9,970 bases of DNA, from contig JAUXAI010000046.1 in NCBI GenBank assembly GCA_030619985.1, positions 1 to 9,970 of the forward strand, written 5' to 3'. The notes under the pieces were generated by a model, which had not been told where the DNA came from, did not search any database, and was given only the letters and a program-made list of their open reading frames with translations. The stretch is from a bacterium. Its GTDB lineage: Bacteria; UBP18; UBA7526. Position numbers and translations under genes: made by a program. Below, piece by piece: positions 6,502 through 9,970 of the stretch; position 1 is the first letter of the stretch; the number at the start of each line of letters is the position of its first letter.

Positions 6502-6636
6502 AAATCCCAAATCCCAAACTCCAAATTCCAAACAAATTCCAATTACCAAATGACCGAAATTCCAAACATCTGCTTCGGACATTGGAATTTTGAACATTGT
6601 ATATTGTTTGTGATTTGTAATTTGTATATTGTAATT
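6502..6636. repeat. Intergenic palindrome with ~7-bp repeat arms
   Basis: Between rtcB and serS the left part is a degenerate run of AAATCCC/AAATTCC units with about 7-base spacing (for example 6502-6529). The right part is a run of ATTTGT/ATTGT units (6597-6636). The two parts are of complementary character and flank a central stem at 6555-6592, where CGAAATTCCAA pairs with TTGGAATTTTG (one G-T pair) around a 16-base apex that again contains C-TTC-G. I see no gene in this gap. Confidence 0.55.
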
Positions 6637-6666
6637 TATCCATAGATTTAGTACAGTGAGGTCTAA

Positions 6667-7911
6667 ATGTTGGATATAAAGTTTATTAGGGAGAATCCAG
6701 AGAAAGTAAAGGAGGCCTGTCAGGCGAAGAAGGAAGAGGTGGACGTTGATAGGCTATTGAAGTTGGATAAAAAATACCTCAGGCTTCTCCAGAAGACAGA
6801 GGAATTGCGCCATAAGAGAAGAGAAGTTTCTAAAAAGCTACCAAAGAAAGGCACTGCGCCAAAATATTCCAAAGAAGAACTCAAAAAGTATGAGGAAGAA
6901 ACCCGAAAGGCAAAGGAAGAGAGGAATAAATTACTTTTGGAAGTTCCCAACCTTCCTGCTCCGGATGTGAAGTTCGGTCAGAGCGAACTGGATAATGAGG
7001 TTATCAGAACCTGGGGAAAGAAGCCTGACTTTGGTTTCGAGCCTCTGGATTACTTGGTATTGGCGGAGAGCCTGGATTTAATTGATGTAAAAAGGGCGAG
7101 TAAGGTATCCGGGACGCGCTTTGGGTATCTCAAAAATGAGGCGGTTCTATTGGAGTTTGCTCTGGTCAACTTTGCTCTTGCCACCTTAATCAAAGAAGGT
7201 TTCCAACCTGTAGTTCCTCCAGCCTTAATTAGTGAGGATTCCATGCTCGGTATGGGTTATCTAGCTCACGGTGGAGAGGAGGAGACCTACCATTTAACCA
7301 GGGATAGACTCTATCTTACCGGCACGAGTGAGCAGTCCATTGGGCCCATGTACAAGGATGAGGTTCTCAGTGAGGAAGAATTACCTAAAAGGTATGTCGC
7401 CTTCTCCAGTTGCTTTCGTCGGGAGGCAGGCTCCTGGGGAAAGGATACCAAGGGCATTTTCCGCGTCCATCAATTCGATAAGGTGGAGATGTTCGCTTTC
7501 ACTACTCAAGAAGATTCTATAAAAGAGCATGACTACTTCCTTTCCTTGGAAGAAAAATTGGTTCGGACCTTAGGAATTCCCTATAGAGTAGTCAAGATGT
7601 GTACCAGTGACCTGGGCAATCCGGCAGCCAGGAAGTTTGATATCGAGTGCTGGATTCCTTCCCAGGGGAAGTATCGCGAGACCCACTCTACCTCTTGCTG
7701 CACCGATTATCAGGCGAGAAGATTGAATATAAAGTATAAAGATAAAAACGGAAAGAAGCACCTGATACATACAGTAAATGGCACTGCCTTTGCTATCGGT
7801 CGCACAATCATCGCCTTAATTGAGAACTTTCAAGAGAAGGATGGCTCGATCTTAATTCCCAAGGTCCTGCGTCCCTACATGGAGGGAAAGAAGAAAATTA
7901 CAAAAGAATAA
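6667..7911 (+). CDS. serS: Seryl-tRNA synthetase (SerRS)
   Basis: SerRS charges tRNA-Ser (and tRNA-Sec where present) with serine in two ATP-dependent steps. The 414-residue product has the class II architecture. The N-terminal antiparallel coiled-coil arm (about 27-95, rich in K and E), which recognises the long variable arm of tRNA-Ser, is followed by the catalytic domain. Visible motifs are TGTSEQSIGPMY (218-229), motif 2 SSCFRREAGSWGKDTKGIFRVHQF (247-270, with the ATP-contacting Arg), the serine-site segment RETHSTSCCTDYQARR (337-352), and motif 3 NGTAFAIGRTIIALIEN (371-387). The Trp in GSWG and the 'THSTSCCTDY' wording differ from the common bacterial 'AGSAGRDT' and 'EISSCSN' forms but keep the key residues. 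The ATG has GTGAGG at 6656-6661 with a five-base spacer. Three tRNA-Ser genes lie within 750 bases downstream. Confidence 0.98.
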   Translation: MLDIKFIRENPEKVKEACQAKKEEVDVDRLLKLDKKYLRLLQKTEELRHKRREVSKKLPKKGTAPKYSKEELKKYEEETRKAKEERNKLLLEVPNLPAPDVKFGQSELDNEVIRTWGKKPDFGFEPLDYLVLAESLDLIDVKRASKVSGTRFGYLKNEAVLLEFALVNFALATLIKEGFQPVVPPALISEDSMLGMGYLAHGGEEETYHLTRDRLYLTGTSEQSIGPMYKDEVLSEEELPKRYVAFSSCFRREAGSWGKDTKGIFRVHQFDKVEMFAFTTQEDSIKEHDYFLSLEEKLVRTLGIPYRVVKMCTSDLGNPAARKFDIECWIPSQGKYRETHSTSCCTDYQARRLNIKYKDKNGKKHLIHTVNGTAFAIGRTIIALIENFQEKDGSILIPKVLRPYMEGKKKITKE

Positions 7912-7926
7912 TAACCTATTTGTAAA

Positions 7927-7936
7927 AAGGAGGTGA
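7927..7936 (+). promoter_or_regulatory. Perfect extended Shine-Dalgarno site
   Basis: AAGGAGGTGA is fully complementary over ten bases to the conserved 16S rRNA 3' end and lies nine bases before the ATG at 7946. It fixes the start of the small membrane protein and predicts strong translation, much stronger than the ribosome sites of the neighbouring genes. Confidence 0.8.
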
Positions 7937-7945
7937 ATATAAATC

Positions 7946-8218
7946 ATGGAGATTAAAAGGGTTCATCCTTTCTCTGTCTTTAAAATTGCGGGATTGTTGT
8001 ACGCTATTTTTGGGCTCTTTGCTGGTTGCATATTTGCTCTTGTTTCTCTAGTGGGTGGGGAGAAAGCTCTCCCTTTTCCATTCGGTGGAGTCTTAGCCAT
8101 AATTATCCTGCCCATTATCTATGGTGTATCAGGAGCTATTTTTGCAGCCATTGGTGCGGCACTATATAATTTAGTTGCCAAACTTGTTGGCGGAATTAAG
8201 ATTAAACTGGAAGAGTAA
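7946..8218 (+). CDS. Small membrane protein of unknown function
   Basis: The 90-residue product is mostly hydrophobic. A short basic N-terminus (MEIKRVHPFSVFK) is followed by one membrane segment at about 12-36 and a second, longer hydrophobic stretch at about 46-80 that could be one long or two short helices. A charged end (KIKLEE) closes the protein. Glycines and alanines are regularly spaced in the second segment (GVSGAIFAAIGAALYN), as in packed helix pairs. I do not recognise a named family with confidence. It starts 34 bases after serS and ends 20 bases before the first tRNA, so it is probably part of the same transcript. The very strong ribosome site supports it being a real, well-translated gene. 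Confidence 0.8.
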   Translation: MEIKRVHPFSVFKIAGLLYAIFGLFAGCIFALVSLVGGEKALPFPFGGVLAIIILPIIYGVSGAIFAAIGAALYNLVAKLVGGIKIKLEE

Positions 8219-8238
8219 CCCAAGTAGTTACCAGTTTG

Positions 8239-8325
8239 GGAAGGATGGGTGAGTGGTTGAAACCGGCGGTCTTGAAAACCGTTAGGCCCTTTTGGGTCTC
8301 GCAGGTTCGAATCCTGCTCCTTCCG
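8239..8325 (+). tRNA. tRNA-Ser (anticodon UGA)
   Basis: The acceptor GGAAGGA (8239-8245) pairs with TCCTTCC (8318-8324), followed by discriminator G at 8325. The anticodon loop CTTGAAA (8271-8277) places TGA at 8273-8275. A long variable arm (about 8285-8299) and T arm GCAGG-TTCGAAT-CCTGC (8301-8317) complete a class II tRNA. CCA is not encoded: TGG follows. It would read UCA and, by wobble, other UCN codons. Confidence 0.96.
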
Positions 8326-8326
8326 T

Positions 8327-8416
8327 GGAGGAGTAGCCTAGTGGTCTAAGGCGGCGCCCTGCTAAGGCGTTAGTCCCTTTGGGGGCTCGTGAGTTCGAAT
8401 CTCACCTCCTCCGCCA
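8327..8416 (+). tRNA. tRNA-Ser (anticodon GCU)
   Basis: The acceptor GGAGGAG (8327-8333) pairs with CTCCTCC (8406-8412). Discriminator G is at 8413 and CCA is encoded at 8414-8416. The anticodon loop CTGCTAA (8359-8365) gives GCT at 8361-8363, for AGC/AGU codons. The variable arm is long, and the T arm is GTGAG-TTCGAAT-CTCAC. Only one base separates it from the preceding tRNA. The discriminator and CCA also form the base of a 10-pair hairpin with the spacer that follows. Confidence 0.96.
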
Positions 8417-8436
8417 TGCACCAGACGGTGCATGGC
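8413..8436 (+). repeat. 10-bp perfect hairpin overlapping the tRNA-Ser(GCU) 3' end
   Basis: GCCATGCACC (8413-8422) and GGTGCATGGC (8427-8436) are perfectly complementary around an AGAC loop. The 5' strand begins with the discriminator base and the encoded CCA of tRNA-Ser(GCU), so in the precursor RNA this helix would compete with, or directly follow, the acceptor stem. No T-run follows. It could affect 3' processing, separate the tRNAs, or be a small palindromic insertion. Confidence 0.7.
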
Positions 8437-8444
8437 TACGCCAG

Positions 8445-8521
8445 GTGCCTGTAGCTCAGTTGGATAGAGCGTTGGGTTGCGGACCCAAAGGTCGAGGGTT
8501 CAAATCCCCCCAGGCACGCCA
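8445..8521 (+). tRNA. tRNA-Arg (anticodon GCG)
   Basis: The acceptor GTGCCTG (8445-8451) pairs with CAGGCAC (8511-8517). Discriminator G is at 8518 and CCA is encoded at 8519-8521. The anticodon stem TTGGG/CCCAA encloses the loop TTGCGGA (8477-8483), giving GCG at 8479-8481, which reads CGC and CGU. The D loop carries A after GG, the A20 identity element of bacterial arginine tRNAs. The T stem GAGGG/CCCCC contains one A-C mismatch (8495/8509). Most bacteria use anticodon ACG (edited to ICG) for these codons, so an unedited GCG form is notable. Confidence 0.93.
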
Positions 8522-8562
8522 TCATATTTGCGGAGTTAAGCGCACCAAAATAATTTATAAAA

Positions 8563-8655
8563 GGAGGAGTGGCCGAGTCTGGCTTAAGGCGCTGCTCTCG
8601 AAAAGCAGTTCCTGCTTATAGCGGGACGGAGGTTCAAATCCTTCCTCCTCCGCCA
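8563..8655 (+). tRNA. tRNA-Ser (anticodon CGA)
   Basis: The acceptor GGAGGAG (8563-8569) pairs with CTCCTCC (8645-8651). Discriminator G is at 8652 and CCA is encoded at 8653-8655. The anticodon loop CTCGAAA (8597-8603) gives CGA at 8599-8601, reading UCG. The long variable arm (about 8610-8626) and T arm GGAGG-TTCAAAT-CCTTC are as expected for class II. Its acceptor is identical to that of tRNA-Ser(GCU). Confidence 0.96.
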
Positions 8656-8657
8656 CA

Positions 8658-8724
8658 GACGCGAATCAGCGCGAACTGTAAAGCAAAAACGAAAGTAATT
8701 AAAACACGAATATACACGAATAAA
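8658..8724. repeat. CGCGAA/CACGAAT units with 10-bp spacing
   Basis: GCGAATCAGC (8661) and GCGAACTGTA (8671) form one pair of units, and CACGAATATA (8705) and CACGAATAAA (8715) another. Spacing is exactly 10 bases within each pair. The pattern resembles the CACAGAT units upstream of rtcB in spacing and wording. It fills the gap between the last tRNA and the next gene. Confidence 0.5.
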
Positions 8725-8741
8725 AAACAGAGTGAGAAAAA

Positions 8742-9044
8742 GTGAAAGGGGAACTACCGCAGTTTTTAGAGAAATATTTCTGGGATGTGGAATTTAAAGA
8801 ACTGAATATGAAGAGATCTGCTCGTTTCATTTTGAAGCGTATCTTAGAATATGGGGATGAGAAAGCAATAGCCTGGATGAGGAAGAATTTTACCGAAAAG
8901 GATGTAGAAGATATTTTAATTAATCTCAGAATCTCTCCCAAGAGCGCCAATTTTTGGGCTACTATATTTGATATTGATAAAAGGAAAGTTTTATCTCTGC
9001 AGAAATCTTATCTGGAGAGACGATATAGAGTCTGGCCATATTAA
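8742..9044 (+). CDS. DUF6922-like protein, possible antitoxin partner of a nucleotidyltransferase
   Basis: The 100-residue product matches, as far as I can recall, the DUF6922 pattern: an N-terminal LPQFLEKYFWDVEF segment (5-18), a central RFILKRILEYGDEKAIAWM helix pair (28-46), and the late motif SPKSANFWATIF (65-76). Proteins of this type are often encoded beside AbiEii/MNT nucleotidyltransferases, as here (two genes downstream), which suggests an antitoxin or regulator role. That role is inferred from context only. The start is a GTG at 8742; the only upstream purine run, GAGTGAG, is weak, so the exact start is less certain than the frame. It is predicted to be soluble and largely helical, with no membrane segment. 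Confidence 0.75.
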   Translation: MKGELPQFLEKYFWDVEFKELNMKRSARFILKRILEYGDEKAIAWMRKNFTEKDVEDILINLRISPKSANFWATIFDIDKRKVLSLQKSYLERRYRVWPY

Positions 9045-9069
9045 ACAGGTATTTTCTAATGGGGTTTTG

Positions 9070-9096
9070 CACAGGTAACCGCAGATAAATTTGTGT
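9070..9096. repeat. Short CACAGGT/CGCAGAT repeat remnant
   Basis: CACAGGT at 9070 and CGCAGAT at 9080 are spaced 10 bases, followed by AAATTTGTGTTG. This is the same wording and phase as the element upstream of rtcB (CACAGAT units then AAATCCGTGTTT). It lies in the 68-base gap between the DUF6922-like gene and the next gene. Confidence 0.45.
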
Positions 9097-9112
9097 TGAG
9101 GAGAAAGAAGGA

Positions 9113-9322
9113 GTGAAGAGAAGATACCAGCTACTCTCTGGATGGAAACATGAGAATCTGGAGAGGAAGATAGAGTGGTTTCTTTCATTGTCTATTACTG
9201 AGAGATATAGTCAAATAATCGGCTTAGGTGAATTTTTGAGGTTAGCTAGGACAAAGAAGAAAGAGGTCTATTTGAATGCTCGCAGAACATTTAAGACTAT
9301 ACAGATCCTTAAACAAAAATAG
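9113..9322 (+). CDS. Small basic protein upstream of a nucleotidyltransferase
   Basis: The 69-residue product starts at a GTG with GAGGAG at 9099-9104, nine bases away. It contains WKHENLERKIEWFLSLSITERY (11-32), likely helical, and a basic end (NARRTFKTIQILKQK). I recall similar short proteins directly before nucleotidyltransferase genes in other bacteria, with comparable 'KI.WF..LS..ERY' and '..RTFKT.Q' wording, but I cannot name a family. Its last 47 bases overlap the start of the next gene in another frame, which implies translational coupling. It may be a third component of the module with the DUF6922-like and nucleotidyltransferase proteins; this is inferred from position. Confidence 0.65.
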   Translation: MKRRYQLLSGWKHENLERKIEWFLSLSITERYSQIIGLGEFLRLARTKKKEVYLNARRTFKTIQILKQK

Positions 9323-9737
9323 GGTAAGATACTTAGTAATCGGTGGGGTAGCCTGTGGTATCTATGGTTCTCCTCGAGTAACAGTGGATGTGGATATAGC
9401 CATTGAGCCCGCACTAGAAAATACCATAAGACTACATAAGGCGTTGATTGAGGCAGGATTTGGTACCGCGCACTTGACTACTCCGGAGAAGATATTGGCC
9501 AATGAGATCAATATCTTTAACGATTATATAAAGTTGGATATAATAACCAAGCCCAAGGGTCTTGATTTCAAAAAGGCTTGGCCAAGAAGATCGATTAGAG
9601 ATATAAAAGGAGTCAAAGTGAAATTTATCTCTCTGGATGATCTCATAAAATCTAAAGTTGCTTCACACAGGAGAATAGATATAGAGGATGTTAAAATCTT
9701 AAAGAAGATAAAGAAGAGGTTAAAAGCAAAGGGTTGA
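9276..9737 (+). CDS. AbiEii/MNT-type nucleotidyltransferase
   Basis: The 153-residue protein has the minimal nucleotidyltransferase (pol-beta superfamily) signature: RYLVIGGVACGIYG (18-31, the GG loop), then VDVDIAI with the paired metal-binding Asp38 and Asp40, and a third acidic residue in KLDII (Asp88). The C-terminal SLDDLIKSKVASHRRIDIEDVKIL segment (119-142) is typical of the AbiEii/DUF6036-like group. Family members act as the toxin of AbiE-type systems, transferring nucleotides to RNA or protein targets, and others have unknown substrates. The ATG at 9276 is the only in-frame start ahead of the GG loop, so the 47-base overlap with the preceding gene is real. AAGAGG about nine bases upstream can serve as the ribosome site. 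The catalytic residues look intact, so it is likely active. Confidence 0.88.
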   Translation: MLAEHLRLYRSLNKNRVRYLVIGGVACGIYGSPRVTVDVDIAIEPALENTIRLHKALIEAGFGTAHLTTPEKILANEINIFNDYIKLDIITKPKGLDFKKAWPRRSIRDIKGVKVKFISLDDLIKSKVASHRRIDIEDVKILKKIKKRLKAKG

Positions 9738-9784
9738 GTGATAAGAGGAGAGGTGCGGGAGTGGTTTAACCGGCACGCCTGCCC

Positions 9785-9804
9785 GCCCTGACAGCTATCA
9801 GGGC
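9785..9804 (+). repeat. Hairpin GCCCTGA...TCAGGGC
   Basis: GCCCTGA (9785-9791) pairs perfectly with TCAGGGC (9798-9804) around CAGCTA. It is the first of two hairpins filling the anticodon-loop position of the tRNA-Ser-like sequence. CCGCCC at 9783-9788 could alternatively pair with GGGCGG at 9829-9834, enclosing both hairpins, so two exclusive folds are possible. Confidence 0.7.
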
Positions 9805-9808
9805 GAGG

Positions 9809-9837
9809 TCTCGCCCACCAAAATTGGTGGGCGGAGA
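9809..9837 (+). repeat. Strong hairpin TCTC-GCCCACCA-AAAT-TGGTGGGC-GAGA
   Basis: GCCCACCA (9813-9820) and TGGTGGGC (9825-9832) pair perfectly around AAAT. After one bulged G (9833), TCTC (9809-9812) pairs with GAGA (9834-9837), giving twelve pairs in all. It ends 14 bases before the GIY-YIG start codon. No T-run follows. It may shield or regulate the nuclease message, or be a recognition structure. Confidence 0.75.
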
Positions 9838-9851
9838 GAGCGTGTAAAACA

Positions 9852-9970
9852 ATGTGGAATATTTATGTACTTTTTAGTGAGAAAACAGGGCGTACCTATA
9901 TAGGGTGTTCAAAAGATATTCAAGCACGTTTAAATCGACACAATTCGGGGCGGGTAAAAGCAACTCGTAG
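9852..9970 (+). CDS. GIY-YIG nuclease domain protein, 3' end missing
   Basis: An ATG at 9852 opens a frame to the end of the window encoding 39 residues. The first residues MWNIYVLFSEKTGRTYIGCS carry the family core: IYV at 4-6 corresponds to GIY and TYIG at 15-18 to YIG. ARLNRHNSGR follows, with the arginine and the H-N pair typical of the small UvrC/URI-like (YhbQ-type) single-domain nucleases, usually about 80-100 residues. The domain cuts DNA one strand at a time in repair proteins and homing endonucleases. No ribosome site is visible: the sequence ahead is the end of the tRNA-like region. I recall small GIY-YIG genes of this type lying directly after tRNA genes in many bacterial genomes, which fits here. 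Confidence 0.85.
   Translation, partial: MWNIYVLFSEKTGRTYIGCSKDIQARLNRHNSGRVKATR

Larger units (their letters stand above)
9747..9845 (+). pseudogene. tRNA-Ser(GGA)-like 5' part with a hairpin insertion in the anticodon loop
   Basis: From 9747 the sequence follows a class II tRNA-Ser: acceptor-like GGAGAGG, TG, D arm CGGGAGTGGTTTAACCGG, then anticodon stem CACGC (9774-9778) and CTG, as in typical tRNA-Ser(GGA). Instead of a seven-base loop there are 61 bases (9779-9839) with two hairpins. The 3' anticodon strand GCGTG (9840-9844) then follows, pairing with CACGC. No variable arm, TTCGAAT T loop or CCTCTCC acceptor 3' strand appears before the window ends, so it is not a functional tRNA as seen. 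It may be a remnant, a tRNA-mimicking leader, or a tRNA split by the nuclease gene that follows. Confidence 0.55.

Noticed and set aside
8379-8621. An 80-codon open frame running through the tRNA genes
   Set aside because: It is the translation of three tRNA genes and their spacers (wording like PVAQLDRALGCGPKGRGFKS is a familiar tRNA artefact). The tRNAs fold cleanly.
9747-9851. A complete functional tRNA-Ser or tRNA-Leu with an intron
   Set aside because: No T arm or acceptor 3' strand is present before the window ends, so only a tRNA-like 5' part can be supported.

Overview
The window reads as a piece of bacterial chromosome from an uncultivated, probably candidate-phylum lineage. It encodes bacterial-type GyrA and SerRS and has Shine-Dalgarno sites, and four tRNA genes lie close together. 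Most longer gaps between genes are filled with short-period degenerate repeats and small hairpins. I recall this texture from many environmental bacterial genomes (Omnitrophota-like and similar), but I cannot fix the phylum from sequence alone. Base composition is moderate and arginine is written mainly with AGG/AGA.

Layout: (1) 1-3148, plus strand: the 3' part of a HEAT-repeat protein gene, then gyrA with an unusual basic AT-hook-like tail. (2) 3172-4218, minus strand: a secreted CapA-type metallophosphatase convergent with gyrA, whose probable transcription terminator lies inside the gyrA tail codons. (3) 4370-6485, plus strand: archease and RtcB RNA ligase, a functional pair, separated by a 244-base gap containing an inverted-repeat element and a mini-hairpin. 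(4) 6667-8655, plus strand: serS, a small membrane protein, and a tRNA cluster with Ser(UGA), Ser(GCU), Arg(GCG) and Ser(CGA), so the seryl-tRNA synthetase sits beside three of its substrates. (5) 8742-9737, plus strand: an accessory three-gene module of a DUF6922-like protein, a 69-residue protein and an AbiEii/MNT-type nucleotidyltransferase. The last two genes overlap by 47 bases. (6) 9747-9970: a broken tRNA-Ser-like sequence whose anticodon loop is replaced by two strong hairpins, followed at once by a GIY-YIG nuclease gene that runs off the window.

The core genes handle DNA topology (GyrA), RNA repair and tRNA splicing-type ligation (RtcB with archease) and serine decoding (SerRS with tRNAs). 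The accessory end looks like a toxin-antitoxin-like unit followed by a possible tRNA-associated mobile cassette. The most unusual items are: the tRNA-Ser-like/hairpin/GIY-YIG arrangement; the intergenic palindromes built from 7-, 9- and 10-bp repeat units; a set of mini-hairpins sharing a C-GAA-G loop; the tRNA-Arg with anticodon GCG; and the gyrA tail that encodes an AT hook on one strand and an apparent terminator on the other.
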